A DNA stretch of 33,526 nucleotides from Campylobacter lari (GCF_004357905.1 NZ_SMTT01000011.1:1-33526); one strand, 5' to 3'; positions 7,343-17,155 are shown, counted from the stretch's first letter. The notes: generated by a model not told the origin, from the letters alone. Made by a program: numbers and translations.

Positions 7343-9418
7343 TTAACCATTTCTTTTTTTGATAATTTCTTCAGAAACATTTTTTGGAACTTCATCATAG
7401 TGATCAAATTCCATAGAATAAGTAGCACGGCCTTGAGTTTGACTTCTAAGATCGGTTGAGTAACCAAACATCTCGGCCAAAGGACAAAATGCTGTAATAA
7501 TTTTATTACCACCTCTTTCATCCATTGAATTTACTTGGCCACGGCGTTTATTTAAATCGCCAATAACATCACCCATGTATTCTTCTGGAGTTTCAACTTC
7601 AACTTTCATCATAGGTTCTAAGATTACAGCACCTGCTTTTCTAGCACCTTCTTTAAAGCCCATAGAAGCTGCAAGTTTAAATGCCATTTCAGAAGAATCC
7701 ACTTCGTGGTAACTTCCATCATAAACAGTTACTTTAACATCTTCAACAGGATATCCCGCTAAAACACCATTTTGTAATGCCTCTTGAACACCTTTATCAA
7801 CTGCTGGAATATATTCTTTTGGAATTACCCCACCTTTGATATCATTTACAAATTCATATCCACTACCTGGTTCAAGTGGCTCAAGTCTTAAGAATACATG
7901 ACCATATTGTCCACGACCACCTGATTGTTTAGCGTATTTGTATTCTTGTTCAACTGTTTTTCTAATAGTTTCACGGTAAGCAACTTGAGGTTGACCTACT
8001 TCGGCTTCAACTTTAAATTCACGAAGCATTCTATCAACGATAATTTCCAAGTGAAGCTCGCCCATACCTGAAATGATAGTTTGACCACTTTCTTCATCTG
8101 TTGAAACTCTAAAGCTTGGATCTTCTTGAGCTAATTTATTTAAAGCAATAGACATTTTTTCTTGATCTGCTTTTGTTTTAGGCTCAACAGCAACTGAAAT
8201 AACAGGATCTGGAAAATCCATTCTCTCTAGAATAACTTTATCTTTTTCACTTGCCAAAGTATCACCGGTTAGTGTGTCTTTAAGACCAACAACCGCTCCA
8301 ATTTCTCCTGCATATAAAGTTTTAATTTCTTCTCTTTTATTAGAGTGCATTTTCAAAAGACGACCGATTCTTTCTTTTTTATCTTTTGTTGAGTTGTATG
8401 CATAAGAACCGCTTTCTAAACTTCCTCTATACACACGAACGAAAGTTAATTGCCCAACAAAAGGGTCAGTCATAATTTTAAATGCTAGGCCTGCAAACTC
8501 ACCATCATCAGTTGATTTTACAGAAACTTCTGTACCGTCTTCATATTCACCTTTAATATTAGCAACTTCATCAGGAGCTGGTAAATAAGCAACAACAGCA
8601 TCAAGTAATGGCTGAACACCTTTATTTTTAAAAGCTGTACCACAAAGCATAGGGACCATAGAAAGACTTAAACATCCTGCTTTAATACCTGCTTTGATTT
8701 CTTCTTGAGTAAGCTCTTCACCACCTAGGTATTTTTCCATTAATTCATCGCTTGTTTCAGAAACTGCTTCTATCATTTTTGTGCGATATTCTTCAGCCTT
8801 TTCTTTAAGTTCAGCTGGAATTTCTTTTTCTACATAATCAGTTGGTTTATTTTCATCTTCCCATACCAAAGCTTTCATGGTAATAAGATCAATTACACCT
8901 TTGAAATTATCTTCAGCACCGATTGGAATTTGAAGTGGAACTGGGTTACCTTTCAAACGATTTTTGATTTGTTCTTCAACATTAAAGAAATTTGCACCAA
9001 TTCTGTCCATTTTATTTACAAAAACAATTCTTGGAACACCGTATTTATTAGCTTGTCTCCATACGGTTTCTGATTGTGGTTGAACTCCACCTACTGAACA
9101 AAACACCGCAACTGCACCATCTAAAACACGCATTGATCTTTCAACTTCGATTGTAAAGTCAACGTGACCTGGAGTGTCTATAAGATTAATTTGATGGTTT
9201 TTCCAAAAACAAGTTGTAGCAGCAGAAGTAATTGTGATACCTCTTTCTTTTTCTTGCTCCATCCAGTCCATTGTAGCTGCACCATCATGCACCTCACCAA
9301 TTTTATGACTCATACCTGTAAAGAAAAGAATTCTCTCACTAGTAGTTGTTTTACCTGCATCAATATGAGCTGCGATACCTATATTTCTAACTCTTTTTAA
9401 AGGAGTACTTCTTGACAT
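7343..9418 (-). CDS. fusA: Translation elongation factor G
   Basis: 691 residues, full length. The GTPase domain begins with the P-loop [10 protein letters not shown] (about 17-26), then the switch II DTPGHVD and the NKMD specificity motif. The remaining domains II-V of EF-G follow, with GMGELHLEI in domain III and the [15 protein letters not shown] loop of domain IV. It drives ribosome translocation with GTP. It is the last gene of the rpsL-rpsG-fusA (str) operon, 12 bp after rpsG; unlike E. coli, tuf is not attached but lies more than 20 kb away. The TAA stop is at 7343-7345. Confidence 0.98.
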   Translation of the reverse strand: MSRSTPLKRVRNIGIAAHIDAGKTTTSERILFFTGMSHKIGEVHDGAATMDWMEQEKERGITITSAATTCFWKNHQINLIDTPGHVDFTIEVERSMRVLDGAVAVFCSVGGVQPQSETVWRQANKYGVPRIVFVNKMDRIGANFFNVEEQIKNRLKGNPVPLQIPIGAEDNFKGVIDLITMKALVWEDENKPTDYVEKEIPAELKEKAEEYRTKMIEAVSETSDELMEKYLGGEELTQEEIKAGIKAGCLSLSMVPMLCGTAFKNKGVQPLLDAVVAYLPAPDEVANIKGEYEDGTEVSVKSTDDGEFAGLAFKIMTDPFVGQLTFVRVYRGSLESGSYAYNSTKDKKERIGRLLKMHSNKREEIKTLYAGEIGAVVGLKDTLTGDTLASEKDKVILERMDFPDPVISVAVEPKTKADQEKMSIALNKLAQEDPSFRVSTDEESGQTIISGMGELHLEIIVDRMLREFKVEAEVGQPQVAYRETIRKTVEQEYKYAKQSGGRGQYGHVFLRLEPLEPGSGYEFVNDIKGGVIPKEYIPAVDKGVQEALQNGVLAGYPVEDVKVTVYDGSYHEVDSSEMAFKLAASMGFKEGARKAGAVILEPMMKVEVETPEEYMGDVIGDLNKRRGQVNSMDERGGNKIITAFCPLAEMFGYSTDLRSQTQGRATYSMEFDHYDEVPKNVSEEIIKKRNG

Positions 9419-9430
9419 ATTTTACTCCTC

Positions 9431-9910
<480 letters not shown>

Positions 9911-9939
9911 TCAAATTTATAATTTTACTCAAACAAAAT

Positions 9940-9956
9940 CAAATCTAACGGATTTG
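9940..9956 (-). terminator. Weak hairpin between rpsL and rpsG
   Basis: CAAATC (9940-9945) and GATTTG (9951-9956) form a 6-bp stem; on the minus strand it is followed by ATTTTGTTTGAG. It is too weak for full termination and may adjust rpsL against rpsG-fusA expression, or be the site of S7 feedback. This is speculative. Confidence 0.3.
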
Positions 9957-9968
9957 TCTGCAATTTTA

Positions 9969-10352
9969 TTACTTAGCTGCTGCTTTAGGGCGTTTCGCAC
10001 CATATTTAGAACGAGAAACGGTTCTTTTTGCAACACCTGCAGTATCTAAGGCACCGCGAACAATGTGATACTTAACACCTGGTAAGTCTTTTACCCTACC
10101 ACCACGCACTAAAACAATGCTGTGTTCTTGTAGGTTATGACCTTCACCACCGATATAACTAATAACTTCAAAGCCACTTGTAAGTCTTACTTTGGCAACT
10201 TTTCTTAACGCTGAGTTTGGTTTTTTAGGGGTTGTTGTATAAACCCTAGTGCAAACTCCCCTTCTTTGTGGACAATTTTTAAGCGCTGGAGATTTAGATT
10301 TCTCTAAAACTTTTTTGCGCTCTTTTCTAACCAATTGATTTATGGTAGGCAC
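9969..10352 (-). CDS. rpsL: 30S ribosomal protein S12
   Basis: 127 residues beginning [12 protein letters not shown] from a GTG start at 10350-10352, with AAGGAA upstream. S12 lines the decoding centre. Lys43 (TPKKPNS) and Lys88 (GGRVKDLPG), where streptomycin resistance mutations arise, are both wild type. First gene of the str operon; because the CAT-like gene and fucose island precede it, it probably has its own promoter (-10 at 10390-10395). Confidence 0.98.
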   Translation of the reverse strand: MPTINQLVRKERKKVLEKSKSPALKNCPQRRGVCTRVYTTTPKKPNSALRKVAKVRLTSGFEVISYIGGEGHNLQEHSIVLVRGGRVKDLPGVKYHIVRGALDTAGVAKRTVSRSKYGAKRPKAAAK

Positions 10353-10389
10353 AATAATTCCTTTCTTTAAAAAATGTAATAAACTTTGG

Positions 10390-10395
10390 ATAATA
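10390..10395 (-). promoter_or_regulatory. Candidate -10 box for the str operon
   Basis: TATTAT on the minus strand, about 38 bp before the rpsL GTG, within the 70-bp gap between the CAT-like gene and rpsL. No -35 is recognisable. Confidence 0.4.
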
Positions 10396-10422
10396 TCTAA
10401 ATTTTACTTACAAAAATATAAA

Positions 10423-11043
10423 CTAAAAACAATTTAAATCTTTTTGCAAATTTTCTAAAAACAAACTCACATGATAAGCATCGGTGCTTGCGTGATTTAC
10501 ATTAATACTTAGTGGAATAAAACATTGATTTTTTTCCTTGATAATTTTCCCACTTGTAAGAATAGGAAAAAAATAATTTTCTTTTTTAGGTAAATGTAAA
10601 GAGAAATTCTCAAAATTTATCCAAGGGATTGCTGAAATATTAAAAGAATTTTTAATATTCTCTTTTACAAACATAGTGTTTTCTTTAATGAGTTGTTTAT
10701 CTTGCTCGAAATTATGTAAAAAGTTTTGAAAATCTTCATTAAATTCAGTCCATAAAACACAAAAAGTCTTTGATTTTTCACAAAAAGCAGTATAACTTGG
10801 ATGGATAATATCAAAACAAATTAATTTATCATCCTCTAAGTATAATTTAAATTCAGATATTAAATTAACATTTTTACTTAAAAAATAGATAAAACTACCA
10901 TAAAAAGAATATTTTTGATTTTTAACAAAAGAATAAAATTTACTAATATCTAATTTAACATTTAATTCAAAAGAGCAGGGAAATTTAGTATAAAATTCAA
11001 AATACTCTTTTCTTGAGTAAGTTTTTAAATCTATAATCTTCAA
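10423..11043 (-). CDS. Chloramphenicol-acetyltransferase-like (CatA-family) protein
   Basis: 206 residues, slightly shorter than classic CatA enzymes (about 213-219), and aligning along the whole length by eye. The CAT signature HHxxxDGxH appears as NHASTDAYH at 183-191: the catalytic histidine (His184), Asp188 and the last His191 are kept, while the first His is Asn and the Gly is Ala. Ser137 in NISAIPWINF matches the conserved serine near the substrate. CatA enzymes transfer acetyl from acetyl-CoA to chloramphenicol; whether this one does is unknown, and it may acetylate another small molecule. The start is TTG at 11041-11043 with AAAGGA 7 nt upstream. It has its own -10 box and lies between the fucose island and rpsL. 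Campylobacter-like base composition argues against recent transfer. Confidence 0.8.
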   Translation of the reverse strand: MKIIDLKTYSRKEYFEFYTKFPCSFELNVKLDISKFYSFVKNQKYSFYGSFIYFLSKNVNLISEFKLYLEDDKLICFDIIHPSYTAFCEKSKTFCVLWTEFNEDFQNFLHNFEQDKQLIKENTMFVKENIKNSFNISAIPWINFENFSLHLPKKENYFFPILTSGKIIKEKNQCFIPLSINVNHASTDAYHVSLFLENLQKDLNCF

Positions 11044-11066
11044 ATTATTATCCTTTAAATTTAAAG

Positions 11067-11072
11067 ATTATA
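11067..11072 (-). promoter_or_regulatory. -10 box for the CAT-like gene
   Basis: On the minus strand TTTGCTATAATC contains a consensus TATAAT with the G/C upstream dinucleotide favoured in Campylobacter, 23 bp before the TTG start. It directly follows the hairpin that ends the fucose operon. Confidence 0.6.
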
Positions 11073-11075
11073 GCA

Positions 11076-11102
11076 AATCCTATCTAAAAAATAGATAGGA
11101 TT
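11076..11102 (-). terminator. Terminator of the fucose operon
   Basis: An 11-bp perfect stem (11076-11086 with 11092-11102, AATCCTATCTA) around A5/U5, 3' of aldA. The tail on the minus strand is only TTTGC, so some read-through into the CAT-like gene is possible. Confidence 0.6.
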
Positions 11103-11106
11103 GAAA

Positions 11107-12546
11107 TCATTGTTTGTTGGTATTGTATTGTAAATAAACCACATGGGTAGCTAAATACTCTTCAAGACCATGTTTTCCATCAGCTCCACCTATGCCACTT
11201 TTTCTAAAACCTGCATGAAATCCTTGCATTGCTTCAAAATTTTCACGGTTAATATAAGTTTCACCAAATTTTATTTCTCTACTAGCTCTCATTGCTATAT
11301 CTAAATTTTGCGTATAAATAGAACTTGTCAGTCCATATTCACAATCATTTGCCATATCAATTGCCTCATCAAGTGTATCAAATTTAGTAATTGGTAAAAT
11401 CGGAGCAAAAATTTCTTTTTGCATGATCTCATCTTCATGCTTAACATTTGTAAGAACGCTTGCAGGAAAATAATATCCGCTTGTATCGGTGATTTTTCCA
11501 CCGCATTCTACAACTGCTCCTTTATTCGTAGCTCTCTCAAGCATTGCTAAAGCATTATCAACCCCTGCTTGATTGACAAGCGGACCCATATCAAAATCGC
11601 CTTTCAAAGTGTTTCCAACACTTACTTTACTCATGGCTTTTACAAATTTATCTACAAATTCATCATAAACACTTGTATGCACATAAGCTCTTTCGGCACA
11701 ATTGCAAACTTGTCCGTTATTGCAAATTCTACTTGCCTTAATCGCTTCTACCGCTAAATCAATATCTGCATCTTTACACACTATAGCCGGTGCCTTTCCG
11801 CCAAGTTCTAGAGAAACCTTAATGATATTTTTAGCTGCAGCTTCCATCACTCTAGTTCCTGCTTCAACACTCCCTGTAAGACTTACCATACCTATGTTTT
11901 CATTACTTGATAATTCATGTCCTACCACACTACCCTTACCTGCAACTAAATTAAATACACCTTTTGGTAAAGAACTTTGCGAGACAAGCTTTGCAAATTC
12001 AAAAGCATTATTTGGAGTTTCACTGCTTGGTTTTATAACAATGGTGTTGCCTGTTAGTAAAGCAGGTGCCATCTTTCTTGCGATTAGAAAAAATGGAAAA
12101 TTCCAAGGTAAAATTCCACCAATTACACCAATGGCACTTTTATATAAATATATATGCTCATTAGCTCTATCACTTTGTATAATTTCGCCTTCATACCTTC
12201 TAGCCCATTCAGCAGTATAATCCATATAATCTGCCGTAAAATTAATCTCTACACTAGCTAAAGCTCTAGTTTTTCCTTGCTCTTGCATTAAAATTTCTGT
12301 TAAAAAATTAGCATTTTTGCGTATTAAACTAGCTATTTCTCTTAAATGATTTGCTCTTTCAATCGCTGGTTTAGCTTCCCAATTTTTTTGTACCTTTTTA
12401 GCTGCTTCAATTGCTCTTTGTGTATCTTCTAAAGAAGCACTTGCTACTCTTGATATTACTTCTTTGGTAGCGGGATTTAAAACTTCTATAAATTCGCCAT
12501 TGTGTGGGATAAATTCGCCATCAATATAATTTAAATAAGTTGTCAT
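11107..12546 (-). CDS. aldA: Lactaldehyde dehydrogenase AldA
   Basis: 479 residues, the same length as E. coli AldA and very similar by eye throughout (WARRYEGEIIQSDR, PWNFPFFLIARKMAPALLTG, and a C-terminal GFRKSGIGGADGKHGLEEYL). The catalytic Cys281 in GQVCNCAER, Glu247 in LELGGK and Asn149 in PWNFP are present. It oxidises L-lactaldehyde, released by the aldolase, to L-lactate with NAD+ in the cytoplasm. Last gene of the fucose operon, with AAGGAG upstream of its ATG. In C. jejuni NCTC 11168 the corresponding locus is, to my knowledge, annotated as two pieces; here it is one intact frame. Confidence 0.93.
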   Translation of the reverse strand: MTTYLNYIDGEFIPHNGEFIEVLNPATKEVISRVASASLEDTQRAIEAAKKVQKNWEAKPAIERANHLREIASLIRKNANFLTEILMQEQGKTRALASVEINFTADYMDYTAEWARRYEGEIIQSDRANEHIYLYKSAIGVIGGILPWNFPFFLIARKMAPALLTGNTIVIKPSSETPNNAFEFAKLVSQSSLPKGVFNLVAGKGSVVGHELSSNENIGMVSLTGSVEAGTRVMEAAAKNIIKVSLELGGKAPAIVCKDADIDLAVEAIKASRICNNGQVCNCAERAYVHTSVYDEFVDKFVKAMSKVSVGNTLKGDFDMGPLVNQAGVDNALAMLERATNKGAVVECGGKITDTSGYYFPASVLTNVKHEDEIMQKEIFAPILPITKFDTLDEAIDMANDCEYGLTSSIYTQNLDIAMRASREIKFGETYINRENFEAMQGFHAGFRKSGIGGADGKHGLEEYLATHVVYLQYNTNKQ

Positions 12547-12559
12547 TTTTTCTCCTTTT

Positions 12560-12877
12560 TTAATCTAAATGAAATACTTCTTCCATATTTAGCCACTTTT
12601 GTCCTGCATGAGCTAAAGATATTTGGCAGGGATCTGTAACTTTCCACCATTGTTGTGTATTTTTATCTTTTGCCATCTTAGCCATATCTGCATCAAAATC
12701 AACACCTGTATATTCAAAATATGCAAACAAATATTCTCCAAATAAATAAATAGAATAATTTTGTATATTACATTCTTTAATCATCTCACAAACACCTTTA
12801 TAAGGCTTTGCATGAAGATCTTTATACTCTTGTATTTTTTCCTTTTTAATTTTTATAATTTGACCATATCTTTGCAC
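12560..12877 (-). CDS. L-fucose/L-rhamnose-type mutarotase (RhaM family)
   Basis: 105 residues, the length of RhaM-like mutarotases. The family features YGQIIKIKKEKIQEYKDLH, with His22 in the catalytic position, and KNTQQWWKVTDPCQ are visible. It would interconvert alpha and beta anomers of the imported sugar so that the dehydrogenase receives its preferred form. The start is GTG at 12875-12877 with a very strong TAAGGAGGAT 5 nt or so upstream; the gene overlaps the end of the preceding hydrolase gene by 25 bp. Fucose is inferred from context; the family also acts on rhamnose. Confidence 0.85.
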   Translation of the reverse strand: MQRYGQIIKIKKEKIQEYKDLHAKPYKGVCEMIKECNIQNYSIYLFGEYLFAYFEYTGVDFDADMAKMAKDKNTQQWWKVTDPCQISLAHAGQKWLNMEEVFHLD

Positions 12878-13647
12878 CTATCCTCCTTATAAATTGATAA
12901 AGCATTTTTATAAAATATCTTGTCCAAATCTTTAAAAATATTTCCTTCTATGATAAATTTAGCCCATTTAGCTGGAGCTATTTTTGCCACAGGATAATTA
13001 CTACCAAATATAAATTTATCTTCACTAAAAACATTCTTTAAAAATGAAAAACATTGAGATATAAAATCTCTATGAATTTTTATCGTAAAATCATCTGGTA
13101 CGGAAATTTTTATCCATAAATTTGGGAAATCTTTTAATTTATGTAATATTTTTTTATATTCATCAAAATAGTTAATTTTAGGACTGCCCATATGATTTAA
13201 AACTACTTTTAAATTAGGATTATCAAATAAAAACTTTTCCAATATCCAAAGTTCTTCATTTTTCATGCAAGCTTCAAAAGGTATATTAAAAACATTTAGA
13301 AGTTCTAATTTTTCTTTAAAATCTGCTTCAAATAGTCTCTTAGCACCCTTTTTACTAGTATGCATTACCTCTCTAAAAGCACATAAGTGTTCTTTGTACT
13401 TTAAATCAGCTAAACAAACAAAAAGACCATGTTCTTGTTTTTGCTTTAATGCAAATAAAGCTTCTTTTTCCAAATCATCACTATTTGTTTCAACATACAT
13501 CGCACCTAAAAAATCAAATTCTTTATACTCATTTTTTGCCCTTAAAAAATCATAATTTTGTTCCAATCTATTATTGCCTTTTATCCACGAAATAGGCATT
13601 TTACTTAAATCCCAAAGATGCAAATGAGAATCAAAAATTTTTTGCAT
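12853..13647 (-). CDS. Amidohydrolase-fold lactonase, probable L-fuconolactone hydrolase
   Basis: 264 residues of the TIM-barrel amidohydrolase 2 family (COG3618-like). The metal-site DSHLHLWD lies at 6-13 and VVLNHMGSPK at about 148-157. The last family motif, usually GSDWP or GSNFP, is FGSNYP here, so the acidic residue used by metal-dependent members is Asn. By its place in the operon it should open L-fucono-lactone to L-fuconate. Length is slightly short for the family (about 275-290). It starts 2 bp after fucP ends, and its 3' end overlaps the mutarotase. Function is inferred from the pathway. Confidence 0.8.
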   Translation of the reverse strand: MQKIFDSHLHLWDLSKMPISWIKGNNRLEQNYDFLRAKNEYKEFDFLGAMYVETNSDDLEKEALFALKQKQEHGLFVCLADLKYKEHLCAFREVMHTSKKGAKRLFEADFKEKLELLNVFNIPFEACMKNEELWILEKFLFDNPNLKVVLNHMGSPKINYFDEYKKILHKLKDFPNLWIKISVPDDFTIKIHRDFISQCFSFLKNVFSEDKFIFGSNYPVAKIAPAKWAKFIIEGNIFKDLDKIFYKNALSIYKEDRCKDMVKL

Positions 13648-13649
13648 TT

Positions 13650-14894
13650 TTAAGCCTTTATTTTAGAACCAAAAAAACCATACCATGATACATATAAAAA
13701 TAATGGGGCCATAGCCAAATATCCCATGCTTGTTCCAAAATAATCATTAATTAAACCCATGATAATAGGCATAATAGCACCACCAACTATACTCATAACA
13801 AGTAAAGAACCACCTAATTTCACTTGATTAAAAGGAAGATTTTTTGTTGCAACTGCAAAAATAGTAGGAAAAGAAATGGACATAAAGAAAAATAATGCAA
13901 TTAAAATAACTATACTAATAAATCCGCTAGCAAAATACAAGCATACACATAAAATCACATTAATAAAAGAATACCATCCTAAAATAGTCTCACCTTTAAT
14001 TTTCTTCATCAAAGGCGTAGAAAGAATACGACCTAACATAAAAGCAATTAAAGCTATCGAAAAATAATAAGCCCCTTGTTCATCTTTTAGATTTTCATTA
14101 TGCTCACTAAGATAATTTATAAAAAAAGCTCCCGCGCTAACTTGATTTGCTATATACAAAAATTGTGCTAGCAATCCAAAATTAAAATGTTTATGCTTAA
14201 AAACTCCAATAGGTTTTGAGGTATCTTTTTGTTCATAATCACTACTTACTGCCGATCCTTCCGGAATTTTATTCAATGCAAAAGCAATCAAGATCAAAAT
14301 AACAATTGCCGCAATACCAACATACACTAGCTGGACATTACCCATATTAGCAAGTAATGCAGCTTCTATTTGTTCTTTACTTGCACCTTCTTCTTGTTTT
14401 GTAATAGATAAAAACAAAGCTCCGCCTATGATAGGTCCTAAAAATTGACCCAAACCATTAAAACTTTGCGCAGCATTAATTCTAAAACTAGCATTTTTCT
14501 CATCACCAAGTTTTACCATATAAGGATTAGCACTAGTTTCCAAAGAACCAATACCGCAAGCTAAAATAAAAAAAGCAAATAAAAATAAGTAAAAATTAGC
14601 TAAATTTGTAGCTGGAATAATCAATAAACAACCTATTGCATACAAGATTAACCCAAAAATAATACCAATTTTATAAGAGTATTTATTTGCTATATATCCA
14701 GCAGGTAATGCTATGATAAAATAAGCACCAAAATAAGCGAGTTGCAAAAATCCACTTTCATGTTGAGTGATATGTAAATGATTTTGAAAATTCTTATTCA
14801 TCACATCAATCAGCCCATAACTAACTCCCCATAAAAAGAAAAGAGAAGTTACTAAAATAATTGCTATTTTTATATTTTTAGAGTTATTTAACAT
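13650..14894 (-). CDS. fucP: L-fucose:H+ symporter FucP
   Basis: 414-residue major facilitator with about 12 hydrophobic segments, close in length to E. coli FucP (438). Two acidic residues known to matter in E. coli FucP have counterparts: Asp30 in LIDVMNKNFQ (like Asp46) and Glu119 in GSLETSANPY (like Glu135). It imports L-fucose with a proton and is the key determinant of fucose use in C. jejuni. A strong AAGGAGG precedes the ATG. It sits between the SDR and lactonase genes with gaps of 2-15 bp. Confidence 0.93.
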   Translation of the reverse strand: MLNNSKNIKIAIILVTSLFFLWGVSYGLIDVMNKNFQNHLHITQHESGFLQLAYFGAYFIIALPAGYIANKYSYKIGIIFGLILYAIGCLLIIPATNLANFYLFLFAFFILACGIGSLETSANPYMVKLGDEKNASFRINAAQSFNGLGQFLGPIIGGALFLSITKQEEGASKEQIEAALLANMGNVQLVYVGIAAIVILILIAFALNKIPEGSAVSSDYEQKDTSKPIGVFKHKHFNFGLLAQFLYIANQVSAGAFFINYLSEHNENLKDEQGAYYFSIALIAFMLGRILSTPLMKKIKGETILGWYSFINVILCVCLYFASGFISIVILIALFFFMSISFPTIFAVATKNLPFNQVKLGGSLLVMSIVGGAIMPIIMGLINDYFGTSMGYLAMAPLFLYVSWYGFFGSKIKA

Positions 14895-14909
14895 ATATCC
14901 TCCTTGTTA

Positions 14910-15701
14910 TTAAATTTCATCCCAATTTAGAGCTCTATCTAAATGGATATATCCACCATCAGGAGTTAAAATTTGTCCTGTTGTGTGTGAAGCAAGAGGA
15001 CTTAGTGTAAAAACTGCTGTGTTTGCTATTTCTTCTATAGTTGTAAAACGATGACCCAATGGTATGCATTTTGCTATTTTTTCATATTGAGCTTTTGGAT
15101 TTGGAAAATTTGACAACCATTTTTCATAAAGAGGAGTCATAACTTCAGCCGGTGCTATAGCATTAACTCTAATATTATCTTTTGCAAAAGCGCAAGCCCA
15201 TTCTCTTGTAAAACCTATTTGAGCAGCTTTTGCTGAAGCATAAGCTGAAGTTCTACCTTGTCCTGTTAAGCCGGTTTTACTTGTGATATTTAATATACTT
15301 CCTTGTTGCTTTTTAATATATGGTAAGCATTCTTTAGTCATAGTATAATAATGAAAAAGATTATTTTCATAAGATTTAATTAATTCTTCAGTTGTAGCAT
15401 CTTCTATATGTAAATTATCATTTGCTCCAGCATTATTAACCAAAGCATAAATTCCACCATATATATTAACAACACTTTTAACAAGTGTTGAAATTTGTTC
15501 TGTATTTTTTAAATCTATTTGATAAAATCCATAATTTCCGCAAATGTCTTTTAGCTCATCATCTTTTTCTTTAGAAATTTCACTTCTTGAAAAAATAATT
15601 GGAATCCCACCTTCTAAAGCCCATAATTTAGCAATACCATAACCAATCCCTTTAGCACCACCTGTGATGATACAAATTTTGTTTTTAATTTTTAAATCCA
15701 T
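14910..15701 (-). CDS. fucX: Short-chain dehydrogenase, probable L-fucose dehydrogenase (FucX type)
   Basis: 263 residues of the classical SDR family. The cofactor motif GGAKGIG (14-20), NNAG (89-92) and the catalytic Ser141, Tyr154 and Lys158 (YASAK) are all intact. The C. jejuni counterpart oxidises L-fucose (and D-arabinose) to the lactone as the first catabolic step; the position directly upstream of fucP supports the same role. Gaps to neighbours are 15 and 21 bp. The second MFS transporter gene that C. jejuni carries between this gene and the dehydratase is missing. Confidence 0.88.
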   Translation of the reverse strand: MDLKIKNKICIITGGAKGIGYGIAKLWALEGGIPIIFSRSEISKEKDDELKDICGNYGFYQIDLKNTEQISTLVKSVVNIYGGIYALVNNAGANDNLHIEDATTEELIKSYENNLFHYYTMTKECLPYIKKQQGSILNITSKTGLTGQGRTSAYASAKAAQIGFTREWACAFAKDNIRVNAIAPAEVMTPLYEKWLSNFPNPKAQYEKIAKCIPLGHRFTTIEEIANTAVFTLSPLASHTTGQILTPDGGYIHLDRALNWDEI

Positions 15702-15722
15702 AATATATCCTTTTTTATTAAT

Positions 15723-16889
15723 TTAGCAAGTTGTAGCAAGTCTCCAAACTGAAAAATCATTTTGTTCATTTAACTCTGCCTTTACCAATTCTCCATTTGA
15801 AATTCTTATGATCAAATCTATAAGCTCATCACGCACTTCTTCTTTTGTCTTAATCCCATCTATAATACTTCCTGCATTAATATCAATAGCATCATTCATA
15901 TTTTCATAACAAAAAGTATTAGAACTCATTTTAATAGTAGGCACAATAGCTGAACCTGTAGGAGTACCACGACCTGTAGTAAAAACACAAATATTTGCTC
16001 CACCTGCCACCATAGCGCTAAGTTGTTCTATATCATTACCTGGCGTATTCATAAAAGTAAGTCCTTTGGAAATTACAGGTTTAGCATAATCAATCACATC
16101 CATTAAAGTTCTAGTACCTGCTTTATAAACACAACCTAAAGACTTTTCTTCTATAGTGCTAAGCCCACCTGCAATATTTCCCGGACTAGGATTTGCTCCG
16201 CGTATATCAGCATGAAAAGATTTAACTAAATTCTCATAGCCTAAAATCTTATCATATACCTTTTTAGCTACTTCATCATTTTTTGCTCTCTTAGCAAGTA
16301 TAGCTTCACACCCTATAAGCTCTGTAGTTTCTGCTAAAATTACTGCACCACCTTCATCAATTACAAAATCACTTAAACTTCCTAAAGCAGGATTGGCACT
16401 AAGACCGCTATAACTATCGCTACCACCACATTCTGTGCCTAAAATCAAATCACTAAAGTCCCCATCTATTTTTTCCAATTTTGCAGCATTTTCAAGCATT
16501 TGATTTACTATTTTGACACCCTTTTCTATGGTATTTTTACTACCACCGCACTCTTGTATTACTAAATATTCAACCATCTTATAAGGTGTCGCTTCTTTTA
16601 TTTTTTCAGCTACTATTTTCGCTTGTATTACCTCACAACCAAGTCCTACAATTAAAACACCAAAAACATTAGCATTACTCCCATGGCCTATTAAAACATC
16701 TCTAGTTTGCAAAGCATCAAATTCGAGTTGAGAACAGCCATGTTGATGATTGATATATACTGCCCCATTGCATTTTCTGGCTATATTTTCGCACACCTTA
16801 TTAGCACAATGCACGCTTGGTATAATAATGACTTTATTTCTCAAGCCAAATTTTCCATCTTCTCTTCTATAACCCATTATCTTTTTCAT
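15723..16889 (-). CDS. UxaA/GarD-family dehydratase, large subunit (probable fuconate dehydratase)
   Basis: 388 residues matching the C-terminal catalytic part of altronate/galactarate dehydratases: GYRREDGKFGLRNKV near the N-terminus, INHQHGCSQ (about 47-55), VIQECGGSK, GTECGGSDSYSGLSANPALG and TGRGTPTGSAIVPTIKMSSN. The conserved cysteines of these motifs bind iron. With the small SAF-domain subunit encoded 2 bp upstream it should dehydrate L-fuconate to 2-keto-3-deoxy-L-fuconate. It has its own ribosome site (AAGGA) and ATG, so it is a separate gene rather than a frameshifted half. The substrate is inferred from the island. Confidence 0.85.
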   Translation of the reverse strand: MKKIMGYRREDGKFGLRNKVIIIPSVHCANKVCENIARKCNGAVYINHQHGCSQLEFDALQTRDVLIGHGSNANVFGVLIVGLGCEVIQAKIVAEKIKEATPYKMVEYLVIQECGGSKNTIEKGVKIVNQMLENAAKLEKIDGDFSDLILGTECGGSDSYSGLSANPALGSLSDFVIDEGGAVILAETTELIGCEAILAKRAKNDEVAKKVYDKILGYENLVKSFHADIRGANPSPGNIAGGLSTIEEKSLGCVYKAGTRTLMDVIDYAKPVISKGLTFMNTPGNDIEQLSAMVAGGANICVFTTGRGTPTGSAIVPTIKMSSNTFCYENMNDAIDINAGSIIDGIKTKEEVRDELIDLIIRISNGELVKAELNEQNDFSVWRLATTC

Positions 16890-16891
16890 AT

Positions 16892-17155
16892 TTATTCCTT
16901 ATCCCCACGACCTCTAATACCTGCACTATTGTGAATATGCACCCATTCACCTTTATTAATATCACAACTTGCACTAGCTATAGCTTCTGCATATTTGATG
17001 ACAACTTCATCTTTTTTTATATCTTTTAGTGCAAATTTATGTCCACTTGCAATATCATCTAAAAGTTCTATATTTTCCACGATTTCACCTTTTTTAAAAT
17101 CACGCAAAGCAGTAGCGACATTATCTTTTTCATTGACTATAATATAGGCTTTCAT
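16892..17155 (-). CDS. UxaA-family dehydratase, small SAF-domain subunit
   Basis: 87 residues corresponding to the N-terminal SAF domain of UxaA: FKKGEIVENIELLDDIASGHK with His39, then KYAEAIASASCDINKGEWVHIHN. In E. coli the two parts are fused in one protein of about 495 residues; in Campylobacter and many other bacteria they are separate. Its ATG overlaps the TGA of the aldolase gene (ATGA, 17152-17155), indicating translational coupling. Confidence 0.85.
   Translation of the reverse strand: MKAYIIVNEKDNVATALRDFKKGEIVENIELLDDIASGHKFALKDIKKDEVVIKYAEAIASASCDINKGEWVHIHNSAGIRGRGDKE

Noticed and set aside
7312-7521. 69-codon frame overlapping the 3' end of fusA
   Set aside because: Same strand, different frame from EF-G, no family resemblance.
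11702-12220. 172-codon open frame antisense to aldA
   Set aside because: It mirrors a strongly conserved, full-length dehydrogenase on the other strand and has no ribosome site or recognisable family.
15723-17155. UxaA split into two frames as a frameshifted pseudogene
   Set aside because: Each part has its own start and ribosome site, the split falls at the SAF-domain boundary, and separate subunits are normal in Campylobacter.
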